Source of the DNA: Orientallactaga sibirica
Taxonomy: Eukaryota; Chordata; Mammalia; Rodentia; Dipodidae
Direction of reading: 5' to 3'
DNA length: 64,000 nucleotides
Assembly (NCBI GenBank): GCA_036365145.1
Contig: JAEOAD010000699.1
Coordinates: forward strand, 10,389,001-10,453,000
A program made the position numbers and the translations under genes. The notes beneath the pieces are model-generated. The model saw nothing but the letters and a program-made list of their open reading frames with translations. It was not told where the DNA came from and made no database searches. Positions 12,061 through 24,269 of the stretch are shown piece by piece (the first letter of the stretch is position 1; each line of letters begins with the position of its first letter).

Positions 12061-13087
12061 AGGGAGCCAGAAAATACTAATTCACAACATTCTTGTTCGT
12101 TTGCATTAATTCTTGGAAAACTAAATCTGTGGAGAGAGGTTAAAAGAGACAAGAATTTACATGAAGGAGTGAGATTATAGTTGACCACAAATGTTTACAT
12201 GTGTTCAAGTGGTTTTCCCATCTTAAGACAGTTGTCCACAAACATTTTAATATGTATTATATTTAAATCAAACATCATCTTAACAAAGCATATACATATG
12301 TACATAAGCATTACATCTTTTAATAAAAAAATGTGCAAGCAGGAAGAAAAGCATATAATTGAGCCCTAAATGATAAGGAGATCTAGAAAATGGCAGCTTT
12401 TTTTCCGTTACAGACTTGTTTTCACCTGAGTTACCTGTTTCAAACATAGGACCCTAGCCTTGAGCAATTCAAAGGAGTGGCAGAGGAAGGGCAGAAACAC
12501 ATTCTCTGCTGTGTGCACTCATAAGCATGTTTAATAAAACACTAGATAGCCCTTCCTTCAGACTACTCCAGGCCTCTCTCTTTTCCAGATATTACTACTT
12601 AATACTTCCCAATATTATACTATGATACATCAAATAAGACACCAATTAATTAGGGGGGGAAACAAAACAAAAAGAAAACACCTAAGTTACCTAAGGCCTC
12701 ACAAGTAATTTTCAGCAATGATGTGCATTCTTAAGTTCTTTGCAACCATATGACACACAATTTAATCAAAAAGTTAAAAAGAGGCAGTGGCCTCTTTGCA
12801 GAAATCAGGGAGCAGCTGTTACTGGCACAATGAATCAACAGTCTTGATCCCAACAGAAACCCACATATTTCTATCCAATCACAAAGTATCAGAATGACGG
12901 TGCTTCCAGATGACAAATAATTTCACAAGATTGAATTTTATTAGTAGCTTTATCACCTGTGTTTCACAGATGTGTCATCTGACTGTCCTTTCATAATCAA
13001 AACTGCAAATTGCCCAAGAGCCCTCCTTTCCTGTGTGTGGACAGCTCATGATAACACACCAAGCACGTCACACTGTGATAGTAAAAA
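12061..13087. other. Intronic, no recognised feature
   Basis: AT-rich; the small frames at 12181-12369 and 12731-12916 look random. Confidence 0.5.
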
Positions 13088-13099
13088 TGAGCTGTCTAA

Positions 13100-13233
13100 G
13101 CCGGGTGTGGTAGCACACACCTTTAACACCAGCACTTGGGAGGCAGAGGTAGGAGGATCACTGTGAGTTTGAGGCCACCCTGAGACTACATTGTGAATTC
13201 CAGGTCAGCCTGGGCTAGAGGGAGACCCTACCT

Positions 13234-13272
<39 letters not shown>
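13100..13272 (+). mobile_element. B1 SINE with long A-tail
   Basis: GCCGGGTGTGG start, complete body and about 36-base A-run; short TSD ctgtctaa on both sides. Confidence 0.9.
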
Positions 13273-13274
<2 letters not shown>

Positions 13275-13744
13275 CCTGTCTAAATAGAGAAAGGAAGAGA
13301 TGAGGAAGGAGAGAAATTAATGAGCCTTTCTGCTATTAGGACTCTAATTGCTTTTAATTTAATAGCTATCTTTCTAAAAGTTAATCTTTCTGTTCAACAA
13401 ACCTTTATTTGGCACCCAGCATATGAGGTACCAAGAACTAATTACTTTCCAATAAAAAAAAATCAAAAATTAGTTATAGTAAAATGCATTATTTACAAAG
13501 TTAGAACAAACATTGCAGAGGACAAACAAAAATAGATATACTGAATCCTTTAGGATGATTAAGAAGCCACAACAGAGTAAGTTACTACAATGAGCTAGGA
13601 TGGAGTCAGGTATGTGCCAGACACTGAAAAGTGAGGGGACATGATGGTAAGCCCTATAACACTAACCAAAGACTGCACAATAGCAACTGTGCCAAGTGCA
13701 ATGACAAGAGGCAAAGTGCTAAAGGTGCCTGTGAGACAGGCAGG

Positions 13745-14102
13745 TGTGTTATTTTGAATAGATGGCCCCCAGTATATTCAGTGTTTTATTAGTTTGTAGT
13801 TTGCATCTGCAGCCACCTGACTAGAGGCAGTGTCACTGGGTGGATCTTAAGGTGTGGTGGTGGGTTTAGGATTTCAATTTAAAGATATGCAAAGTGTGCC
13901 TAGCTGGAGTTCCTGAGGTGTGCTGGGCTGTGTGGCTTTTGGCTTGTGGCTTTTCTCTGTGTGTTTGGTCCTGTACGAGCAGGCCAGCTTCTTCGGCCAT
14001 TATGGAACTTCCCCTGGATCTATAAGCTTTAATAAATCCCTTCCTCCATAACTGTGCCTGGTCTGGAAGTTCATCTCAGCAAACCTGAAGCTGTCTGCTA
14101 CA
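13745..14102 (+). mobile_element. MaLR-type solo LTR
   Basis: Begins TGTGTTATTTTGAATAG and ends CTGCTACA. The perfect 5-bp TSD gcagg (13740-13744 / 14103-14107) is typical of ERVL/MaLR insertions. It carries an AATAAA (14030-14035 area) and is closely related to 38889-39279. Confidence 0.85.
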
Positions 14103-14107
14103 GCAGG

Positions 14108-16168
14108 CATAAATCTATAGAAGTGCTTACAAAGTGGAAATTAGGTCAGAACCAGGACCTGACAGAAGGACAGTGAGGTGGCAACAAGGAAGGGAAAACG
14201 TGCTAAGTAGCCAAGCAGCCTGGGCCTAGAGGAATGTCAACGCATCTGGCCTTTGTGCTCTATACACTGGGCAACTTGAAGGAGATGGCATACCGGGATT
14301 TTGTTAGCTAACTGTAGGAAGCAGAGTAGAGGCAGAGGCCAGACAGATGAAACATACTATAGTGGACTATAAAGGAAAGTGAAGAGGAACCCTGACAGTA
14401 AGCCACAGTAATGGCAGCAGCTCTGCCATTTTAGCTCTCAAAATATTTGATGTCAACTTGCTTTGGATGGAATAAAATACCTGTGACAGTACAACAGGGA
14501 AAATAGCATAGTAAACAGAAGTTCAAAAGAAGTGCACTTATTCCCTGAGGAAAAATCATCACAACATCAATTGTACTGAAAGTGTCTGTCAGCAGCCATT
14601 CAAAACTTCTGTGTCACAAGTCGCATTTGGTACATCAGGTAAGTCTTGTCCATCATACTTGGTTCATTTCTAGCATTCATACCCTTCCATCTATCTCCAG
14701 GTCTATTTCCACTTCTGGCTCCTATTCTAGCAGCAGCTAGCTGATCTTTCATTCAGCCACACTGTTCGATGCTATCCTCCCCACTAGACTGGACAAGTCT
14801 TTCCAAGTACCAATCGGTCTCCCTCCTCTACTTCAAATTCTCCACACTGCAGGTCAGAATGAAGCCTCAATTACTTGGTCTAATAGTGGTTGTCTAGCCC
14901 CAGCCTTCCCGCTTTGACCCCACTCAATAAATTACTAAAAAAAGTTAACAGGATATTCTGAGATGTGTTTACTATAAAACCCATATATTTTTTTTTCTCA
15001 TTTGATCTCAACAAGAAACTGTAATACAAAAATAAGTATATTTGGTGCCCTGACTTTGCTACTCCAGAACCCTTCAACTGAAGCAAGACACTACCCAAGA
15101 AATGAAGACTTACCTTACTTAGGCAAGTTCTGCCTTACTTCAGAGATAAAGAAAAATGATAATTGTAACAATGACTCATCGGGATATTTGTAATATAGTG
15201 AACACCACCGTGTTATACCTGCAAGACTGCCCCCCACATCCACTCTACTCTCCTTTCTGCCTGAGTCAGAACTCTCTGGTTTCTCCAGCCTAATAAGTAA
15301 GTCTCCCTTGCCATCACAACAGAGATATGGGTTTTAAAGCAAATGAAACAGTCACTACACTATACACGTCTACCTTAGGTCTTTTACCAAGGGAAATGAA
15401 AAGACTTTGATGCTGAATAAATTTTAATTTATAACCAGTGATATAACCAGGAAGAAGGAAAGATCCAATGATTTTATCCTGATGCTTTCTATCTCTGAAC
15501 AATATCCTACCTATAAACAGGTCCAAACATTAGCTACCTGGATCTAGCTACCTTTCTGATTTCTAACTTTCAGGTCTACCTACACTGAATTTCTGTCACC
15601 TTGCAATTCTTTTCCAAGATGATGTGGACCTCTGAGCCAATTTTCTTGGAAGCCTTCTCTCCTCCACAACATTGCCCATGCTAAAGCTGCAGGCAGACCC
15701 CAGTATAAAGATCACACTTCTTGCCTAGGGAGCATATCCAAGTCATAGACCCTGAATTTCTGCTGCTCAACATCTCTCTATATACAAAGCAGCAACCACA
15801 GGCAGGCAAAGGAAGGGTTAGCTGCAGAGAAACAAATCAACTGACCCACAGCCACCAGGTGATAAGCATGCAGGCAGTAAGGGGAACATAGGCCAATTTT
15901 CAGAAAGTAACACCCAGGAACATGAGGTTTCTAAGATAAGCATGGATGAATGAGGAATAACCAAGCACTGTCTTTCTGAAAACTAATGATGGCTGAACTG
16001 GCATGTCAACACAGATATGAAAGAATGGCAATGAAAAGTAAGTGTAATAAAGCTTTCACTTGATGTGTAACAAGGCTGATTACAATATTTTTGTTAAATT
16101 ACAATCTCTTAAGTAAACTACCTAATATTTGTACTGAATTACATTCAGCACAGATCATAATGCAAATA
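14108..16168. other. Intronic, largely unique
   Basis: 14640-14890 is C/T-rich and faintly reminiscent of an L2 3' region (ctggctcctattctagcag), not enough to call. The remainder is unassigned. Confidence 0.45.
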
Positions 16169-16173
16169 GTTAT

Positions 16174-16571
16174 TGTGGTAGCTCAAATGTGAGTTTGAAT
16201 GCATGGCCCCATAAACTCATTCATTTTTTATTAATCTTCCTACCTGAACCCCTAGCAAAGAGATCCCTGCTACACAGGATGAGTGTCACTGGGGCAGAAC
16301 TTGGTGTCCAGCTTTAAGGTGTGTTAGGAAGCAGATCTTGAATTTAGCCCTGCTAGGTGAGTGGAGTAGAGCTGGAGCTCTGGTGATTCGTGCTTGTTGG
16401 TGATGCAGGCTGTTGGTGGTGTCTCTCTGCTTGGATCTATGAAAGGGAGCCAGCTTCTTCCACCATTGAAGGTGTTCCCCTGCACTCTATAAGCCTGAAA
16501 TAAACTCCTTTCCTCCCATAAGCTGTATCTGGTTGGATGTTCATACCAGCAATGAGGAGCTGACTGCAACA
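16174..16571 (+). mobile_element. MaLR-type solo LTR, diverged
   Basis: TGTGGTAGCTCAAATG start, gcctgaaataaactcc poly-A signal and TGCAACA end; flanks gttat / attat are an imperfect 5-bp TSD. Confidence 0.8.
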
Positions 16572-16717
16572 ATTATGTATCTCAGATTTATTTGTGAGGT
16601 TTTGCTTTCTTTTTTTTAATTAAATACAAAAGTGTAAACTTTGTAGCAGTTGATCATTAGCTATACAATATAAAAGAAAAATAAGATGATTCCCCTCATT
16701 ATTTTACCAGGCCACTT

Positions 16718-16919
16718 TAAAAGTATTTATTTACTTTCAAGGAGAGAGGTGGAGGAGAGAGAGAGAGAGAGAGAGAGAGAAATGGGCTCCAGGGCCGTTA
16801 GCAACCGCAAATGAACCCCAGATGCATGTGCCATTTGTGTCTGGGTACTGGGGAATCAAACTCAGGCCACTTATGCTTTGCAAACAAGCTCCTTAACCGC
16901 TAAACCATCTCTTCAGCCC
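16718..16919 (-). mobile_element. B2-type SINE (short form)
   Basis: Reversed tail, (GA)n at 16756-16781, body and head complement aaccatctcttcagccc. Confidence 0.85.
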
Positions 16920-17199
16920 AAGACCACTTTTTTTTAGGATTTTCCTTTAGAGCTGACTTTGTAACAGGTGTTCAACTAGAGGCAATTTCAGGCTTCCCTA
17001 TTATTACAGAAACTTCAGTATGATAGAATGCATAATGGACAATAATCAATTGACTCATGGAATTTCTTTTCTACCAACAATCTGAATAAAAATGGAAGCA
17101 AAGATGAACAATTCTTAGCAGACCTCTTCAAATATATAAAATGCTCACCATTGTGCTAGATGCTAGATGACCTGAAATCAAGGATGCTATGCCTAAGCT

Positions 17200-17330
17200 G
17201 TAGTTCAGCGAACAAGGCTCCAGGAGGTAACATGACTCTTTCAAGGTCACACAGTCAGTATGTAAAGTTAGAACTGGCACAAAAACTCAGTCTTTCAAAT
17301 CTATGCTCTTCCTCCAACAGCATCACCCCT
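17200..17330 (-). mobile_element. MIR fragment
   Basis: caaggtcacacagtcagta...agaactggcac...tatgctcttcc matches the reverse complement of the MIR tRNA-half and core. Confidence 0.7.
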
Positions 17331-18469
17331 CTTCCAACAGAATGACTGCCCTGGGACTAGGTAGTTGGAAGCACCAAGTGAACAACCAACATTCAAAGCC
17401 ACCTACACGTAGCAACTTACCTTTGAAGTACAGTGCAGTGGGACTGCCCGGCTCCAAAACCCCTTTCTTTCCCCTGTCCCCTGAATGTTCTATATACTTT
17501 TTGACATTTTGTCTGAAAATGAGAACCTTAAGGGTTGACAAGCCAGCCACCTTACCTTCTCTGACCCTTGTCCTTAAATACTGAGTGTCAAACCTAGTAG
17601 CCACTATTCATCTACTCTGGCAGCTTTCAAAGAGACCCAAAGTCTTATTCTAGACTTGAAGCCAACTTGCTGGTGATCTCATGAAAGAAAGAACCTCATC
17701 CTCACTGCGTCAAGAAGCTAATGCAACAGTAGGATCTTGTACAGGCCTTTTACTTCATGATTTCCTGACAATGTCCTTCCTTTCATTATTCATCTGAAAA
17801 GTTAGGCCTTTCCAAACCATCCCTGCACCTCTTCAGCCACAATGTCACTTCCTTCCTCAGACACAAAGGTTCAGGTGCTTGTCTGCTCCTGCAGACACTA
17901 ATACCCCAGGCCAGCTCATAGAAAGCTGCGAGCCTTCAAGGACATGGCTTTTGAATTGCTGGGATTCATGGGACATTTCAAGATATGGTTTAAGTTTTAT
18001 CCATTCAAACTGTTTTAAAACATACCCAAAAGCATCTCCGAATATATACTGGCATAGAGGTAAAGGGGCTCAGGCTAAGAGGACAGCTACTAATGCTTAA
18101 ATAATTCTGAAGGATAATGACACCTATGCTTTGAAGTCCACCAATACATAAAATGTGGTTGGAAGTAGGTAGCTAAGCAACAAAACCAAAATGGAAGGGC
18201 AGCTTTCCTTCCTCTCAGCGCAGCAGGAGATGCAGCTGCATGAGGGCTAGAAAGTGTGGTGAGTTGAGAAAGGAAGATAACTTTGGATTTTACAGCATCA
18301 CATTTTCTGAATAACTATATTTTAAACATTACTCACCTCAAGATGGTAAAACCATGTTAACTGAGATGGTCCCCTGCCACTTTCCTCCAGCCCACCACAT
18401 ACAAGCCAATCTTGATCACAATGCCAAGAGTTATTTTCAAAGAAATAATCAATAAAATGAACAGGGGCC
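17331..18469. other. Intronic, largely unique
   Basis: cacaatgtcacttccttcct near 17838 resembles the L2 3' end; overlapping 93-codon frames on both strands at 17303-17604 are not supported by any motif. Confidence 0.45.
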
Positions 18470-18815
18470 TGGGGAGATGACTCGGTTGGTGAAGTGCTTG
18501 GTGCACAAGTGTGAGGACTGGAGTTCAGATCCTCAGCACTCATGTAAATGCCAACTGGGTGTGGGGGCTACCTGTAATCCCAGCACACAAAAGGATAATT
18601 CCTCAGGCAACTAGCTTGCTAGATTATCTTTGTCAGTGAGCTGTGGGCTCAAGTGACAGACCCTGATCCAGTAAAATAAAGAGCAAGCGATTGAGGAAGA
18701 CACCCAAAGTCAGCCTCTGGCCCACGCACATGTGCCCACATGCACACACACACGTATACATCCCAGATGCACACACATAAATAAGTAAATAAATAAATAA
18801 ATAAATAAATAAAAT
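18470..18815 (+). mobile_element. B4-type SINE
   Basis: tRNA-like head (ggggagatgactcggttgg), B1-like second half (gggggctacctgtaatccc), the block ttgaggaagacacccaaag, CA-rich end and an AAAT tail (18777-18813). Confidence 0.8.
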
Positions 18816-18825
18816 GAACATGTGT

Positions 18826-18927
18826 CACTGGGCAGGGTGACCATGTATCTATAATCCCAAAATGCTGAAGCAGAAGTTCAAGTTTAACTTGGGCTACACA
18901 GTGAGACCTTGTCTCAAAAAAAAAACT
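18826..18927 (+). mobile_element. Old B1-type SINE, internally deleted
   Basis: tgggcagggtgaccatgta...ctataatccc...ttgggctacacagtgagacc then an A-run; about 30 bases of the middle are missing. Confidence 0.55.
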
Positions 18928-19044
18928 ATATAAATATTTAAGTTTATGAAAGACAGGTATGTGGGTTTTTCATAAATCAGCAAATTATGTGGTCTTTACC
19001 AATTTCATTTCCCATTGAGTTTGAAAATAATAAATTTTGAGACT

Positions 19045-19720
19045 GGAGAGATGACTTAGAGACTAAATATACTTTTTTAAAAAAAAGTGGGGGATAAGAA
19101 ATAGTTTATTCTGGAGCCAAATATGAGTGACCATATGGCCCAGGAACAGATTGAGGTTAACCCAAATTCCATGTTCCATTGCATTAACAATTTCATTAAG
19201 GTTTTATAGTTACAGAATAAAATAAAGTCATAAATCAAAGTACTTTGCAAATACACTGGCTGGCCATCAGGTATGCAGGTTATAGCAAAATGGGGAAATC
19301 TCTACCATAGGCTTCAGATTACATTCTTAGCTCTTGGGTTGGTGGAAGCTGGGGATCTGTTCTTGCATTCCAAAGAAAGGATTACACCTGATCAAGAAAC
19401 TGATAGTCACCAGGTAAGCGTACTTCTTATACAAATTGGGGGCTTGAGACTGAGCGATTCATCCAGCACCTACGTAAACAGCTGAGTGTGGTAACTGTGG
19501 GGAGCAGAGACCTGAGAATCACTAGGGCTAGTGAAAAATGGCAAGCTCTGGAATCTGTAAGAGCCTCCATCTCTAGGAAAAGCAGGTGAGTCAGTGATGG
19601 AGGGATACCCAGGGTCTCTTCTGGCATCCACAGACACACACACGCGGATGCCACATCAGCACATGCACATATATATATGCCACAAGCCCATACACACCAC
19701 ACTACAGAGTATGTACATTC
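19045..19720 (+). mobile_element. B4-type SINE split by an insertion
   Basis: A tRNA-type head (gactggagagatgacttag) at 19041-19062 and a matching 3' half from about 19455 (gcacctacgtaaacagctg ... ctctggcatccacagac... CA-rich) are separated by about 360 bp of different sequence. The intervening part (19078-19440) has an LTR-like look but no identified ends. Confidence 0.45.
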
Positions 19721-20821
19721 AATAATTAAATAATATTAAAATACTCACCTACTCATTTATCACTAATATACATGTTACTACAGAAATTTACACAACCAGC
19801 TTCTCCTCCACAATTCAAGAACAACAACTCAAAATTAAGAGTTACTTTCACTATCCTATCCTTACCAGATGCTAGTACTGTGCCCTTGGACTTGTGAGCC
19901 TCAACAATTGTGAGTCAAATAAAGTTCGTTTTCTTTTAAATAAGATTATAGTTCAGGTATTGTTATAGCAGTAAACAAATTAAAACTGCCATTACAAGTT
20001 AAAGTATCTGTACACCCAGACACATAATTAATATCACAAAATCACAAAATGAGTAAGCCAGGAAAAGTAATTTTAAACCTTATTTTCTCCAAATAAACCA
20101 TCGACCAAACTATTCTAGAAATCTGACCGAGCACCACATAGCCATTCCAAATGATAAGGACAAGAAGAAACATTAAGGAGTAGAAAATGGTTTCAAATAC
20201 AAAGTATATGAATTAAAAGAACCAAACTTTATATAAGCCTTCCTTTTCCTAGTATCCCAAGCCCACAGTCACATTTTAAAGCTCCCTACCCTTGTCTCCC
20301 TGGGAAAAAACAAAACAAACAAGCAAACAAAAAAACAAAACCATTTGTCTCTTGCCAGGATACTCACAAAGGCCCCATGGAGCTATTGGAGAAGAAACAA
20401 GGACAAATTCAGGCCATCTCAATCCATCCATCTTTTGCACTTTTACAAATTATAGGTTATAGGTGATGCAAAAGAACTAAACCTGCAAACTAACCCTCAA
20501 GGCAAGAAGCACACTGTGTACCAACACACAGTCTCAGATGGTACAAGACAGTTGTTAGAGACAAGTGGCCAAGAGGAAATGCTTAGTTGGCTACAGCCAC
20601 ACAAAGGCCAAAGAACCCATACAAGAGACAAGGAGAACAAGGCTGCAAGTAACAGTGAGCAGATGAGGCTGGCCTCACTTCAAAAGAAATGTCTACTCAA
20701 TTGTTAAAAGTTTATTTTTTTAACCATGCCCAATGTTTGCTAAAAAGAATCCAGTATTCACCAGACCATTAGCTTTCAAGCCATCTTGATTACAACCCAA
20801 AATATAATATTTCAAATTACA
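19721..20821. other. Intronic, no recognised feature
   Basis: AT-rich; contains an imperfect (AAAC)n patch at 20307-20340. Confidence 0.5.
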
Positions 20822-20883
20822 ACCCAGCTGGCATGGAGGTTCACATCTATAATTCCAATATTCAACTGAGGCAAGAGGATTGT
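20822..20883 (+). mobile_element. B1-type SINE, 5' half (split by L1)
   Basis: gctggcatggaggttcaca...aattccaat...gaggcaagaggattgtg, an old B1 stopping where the L1 begins; its 3' half is at 25343-25390. Confidence 0.65.
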
Positions 20884-21340
20884 GCTCCAACCCAGGCCAA
20901 CAGGCTAGCATACACCCCACCCAGCCCGACCTAGGCTTTCCCACCCCCACGGAGCTCCACACACGAAAGCCATCACACTCATCAACGCCAAATAGGCTAG
21001 CATTCGCCCCGCTCCGCTGCAGCCTAGGCTTTCCAGCCCCCACAGAGCTCCACAAAAGCTATCCCACTTGCTGCTGCCAAACAGGCTAGTTTTTGTCCCT
21101 CTCTGCCCCGACCTAGGCTTTCCTGCCTCCTTGGATCTCCTAACACGAAAGCCATCCCACTCGCTGCCACAGAATAGGCTAGCATTTGCCCTGACCTGGG
21201 CTGTCCTGCCCCTAGTGAGCTCCATGCAGGAAAGCCATCCCACTCTCTGCTGCCCACCAAGCAAGGACCCCGGCCAAAAGGCTAGTATTCGCCCTGCCCC
21301 CGCAGGCCTCCACACATGAATGCCATCCCACTGGCCAAAC
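20884..21340 (+). repeat. L1 5' monomer array (5 x about 90 bp)
   Basis: The landmark aggctag recurs at 20902, 20994, 21083, 21176 and 21279, and each unit ends close to gaaagccatcccact. Units are diverged from one another. Functionally such monomers are expected to be the L1 promoter. Confidence 0.8.
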
Positions 21341-21494
21341 TCCACCCCTCCAGTGCATGGACACAGGTCAAGGGTAAACTACAGCTTCCTCCTAAATTTA
21401 ATAAGATTCCTTCACTGGGATGGGCAGATCACAGCACAAAAGGAGTAACAAAAAATAAATTCAAGGAAATCCAACAACATTGCCCAGTCCCACA

Positions 21495-21776
21495 ATGGAT
21501 ATCTCTAATAGTAACATAGAAGAGACAATAGGATCAGAACCCCAAAATGAAAATACAAGCTATACAACCCTGGCCAAGCAATTAGCAGAACTTGCAGAAA
21601 TTCAACAAAGGTCCAACAATTGTATGAATGGTGCCCTTGCTAGATTAGACATAATAGAAAAGAGCCAGGATGGGTTTCAAAGACAGTTAAATGATCTGAA
21701 GGAGAGCAAAAAAAAAAAAATTAAAAAAAAAAAGAGGACCTCAAAAATCAGCTGGCTAAACTCAACGAAGACATAA
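21495..21776 (+). pseudogene. L1 ORF1 5' part, broken
   Basis: An 94-codon open stretch starting MDISNSNIEE includes a Q/L/E-rich segment (LAKQLAELAEIQQ) expected of the ORF1p coiled coil. The frame is lost at the A-runs 21709-21733, where indels are likely. Downstream homology continues in other frames to about 22480. Confidence 0.75.
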
Positions 21777-22799
21777 ATAAATGCAAGGATGAATTCCAAG
21801 AAGCATTAAGACATTAAAAGGGAACTCAAGAGAAGGATGGATACTATACATAAAAATGCAGTAGAAAATACAAACAAAATTGAACAAGTCCAAAACTCTA
21901 TAGAAGCTCTCAAGAATAGAGTCAGCCATGTGGAGGATAGAAACTCAGAAATGGAAGACAAAACAGAAGAAACAGTTCGTGAGTCTTAAAAGTTTGGATA
22001 AGTTCAAAAATTTTTGTGAACAGAACATGAGGGAAGGATGGGATACCCTTAAACAGCCCAACATTTGGATCATAGGAATACCAGAAGAGGAAGAAATTCA
22101 GACCAAAGGATGAAGAACTTATTCAATAAAATTATCAAAGAAAACATTCCCACCATCTCAAAACAAAGTCCCATCTAGTTACAAGAAGCTAACAGAACTC
22201 CAAACAGAAGGGACCAAAGGAGAAATTATCCAAGACATATTATCATTAATACTCTAAACATAAATAACACAGAGAAAGTCCTAAAAGAAGCTAGGGAGAA
22301 ACAACTCATTACATGTAAAGGTAACCCCATCAGAATTACTTCAGTTGTCTCAATGGAAACTCTGAAAGCCACAAGGGGCTGTAATGGAACACTGCAAAGT
22401 CTAAGAACTTATGGCTTCCAACCCAAACTACTCTACCCAGCAAAAACATCCCTCATAATAAATAATAATAATAATAATAAATGGTGAAAGAAAAACTTTC
22501 CACGATAAAAGTCAGCTTTACAACTATATAAACACAAAGCCAAACATACAGAGAGTACTTCAGGGAATTCTCCACATAGAAGAATCAAACACCAACCTCA
22601 AGTACATACAAGAAACAGATGATAATAACCAAACTCAGAGAAGGCAAAAAAAAAAAAAAAAAAAAAAACTACAAAGTCCAAGAAAACACCAAACCACATA
22701 AACTACCACAACACAGCAGGAATTAAATCATATCCTCAGCAAAAGAAACACCTCTGGAAGCATCACCAATACCTGATCCACAGCTATATTACAAAGTCA

Positions 22800-23890
22800 T
22801 AGTAATAAAAACAACATGGTACTGGCATAAAAACAGGATGATTGACCAATGGAACAGAATCAAGGACCCAGACTTTGGGTCAGGTAACTACAGCTACTCG
22901 ATATTTGGCAAAGGCCCTAACAATGTACACTGGAAAAAACACAGCATCTTCAACAAATGGTGCTGGATAAACTGGATAACCATATGCAGGAAAATGAAAC
23001 TCAACCCACACATCTCATCATGCACAAAAATCAAATCCAAATGGATTAAAGACCTCAATATAAGACTGGAAACTCTGCTACTATGGAAGAAAAAAAATAG
23101 GAAGAACTTTCCATGATACAGGAGTGGAAAAAGACTTACTGAACTAAACCCCATTAGCTCAGGAAATTAGACAATCACTCAACCATTGGGATCTCATGAA
23201 GCTGAAAAGTTTTTTCACAGACAAACATACATTAAGCAGAGCCAATAGATTACCCACAGAATGGGAAAAAATTTTTGCCGACTATACAAAGGACACAGGC
23301 CTAATTTCTAGAATTTACAATGAACTCAAAAACCTAAACAATAAAAAATCAAATAACCCACTCACAAAATGGGGCAGAAAAATGAACAGGGAGTTCTCAG
23401 AGGAAGAAATACAATGGCAAACACACACTTAAGAAAATGTTCAACATCCCTAATCATCAGGGAAATGCAAATTAAGACAACTATGAGATTCTACCTTACC
23501 CCAGTAAAGATGGCAAATATTAAAAAATCTAATGAAAACAAATATTAGCGAGGTTGTGGAGAAATATGAACCCTCATTCACTGTTGGTGGGAATGTAAGA
23601 TGGTACATCCACCATGGAAAGCAATATGGAGACTCCTACAAAGGATGACTATAGAGTTACCAACAGACCCAGTTATTCTCTTACTGGGCATTTACCCTAA
23701 AATGTCCATGCCTCAGTTCAGAGATATTTGCTCAACCATGTTTATAGCTGCTCAATTCATAATAGCTAAGAGCTGGAATCAACCCAGATGTCCATCATTA
23801 GATAAATGGATAACCAAGATGTGGTATAGCTACACAATGGAATTCTACACAGCAGTTAGGAAAAATGACACAATGAAAAATGGTTGAACC
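22800..23890 (+). pseudogene. L1 ORF2 C-terminal region, broken
   Basis: Several overlapping short frames (22838-23116, 23196-23432, 23600-23887) match the last quarter of L1 ORF2p in the correct order. Domains upstream (endonuclease, reverse transcriptase with its YxDD motif) are not present anywhere in this copy. Confidence 0.85.
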
Positions 23891-24218
23891 TGGAACAGAT
23901 CATTCTCAGCAAACTCACCCAATCACAGAAAGATAATCACCACTTAGTCTCACTCATCTTTGGCTCCTAACCTAAATCTGCCTGAGACGCTGACATACCT
24001 AATAATCATCTTGAGGACTGGACACTAGGGAGGGTGGGGTGTGAGGGGAAGATAAGGGTGGGGGGACACAAAACTAGACCCAAATGGAAATGGCACCATA
24101 ACATCCTATATCCTGAAACAGACTAAAAGGTTGAACCTTCATCAAGTTCTTAGAGGGAACACCTGATTCACAGGGCTCTGGAGAGGGTATGATAAAGACT
24201 AACCTTAAGCTTATCCAG

Positions 24219-24221
<3 letters not shown>

Positions 24222-24268
<47 letters not shown>
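24222..24268. repeat. (CT)n microsatellite in L1 3'UTR
   Basis: Uninterrupted CT run followed by related CT-rich sequence to about 24298. Confidence 0.9.

Positions 24269-24269
<1 letters not shown>

Noticed and set aside
20884..21340. Direct-repeat array considered as CRISPR
   Set aside because: Units are diverged and contiguous without spacers, in a mammalian L1.
20905..21345. 146-codon repetitive minus-strand frame
   Set aside because: Reverse strand of the L1 5' monomers; its repeats mirror the DNA period.
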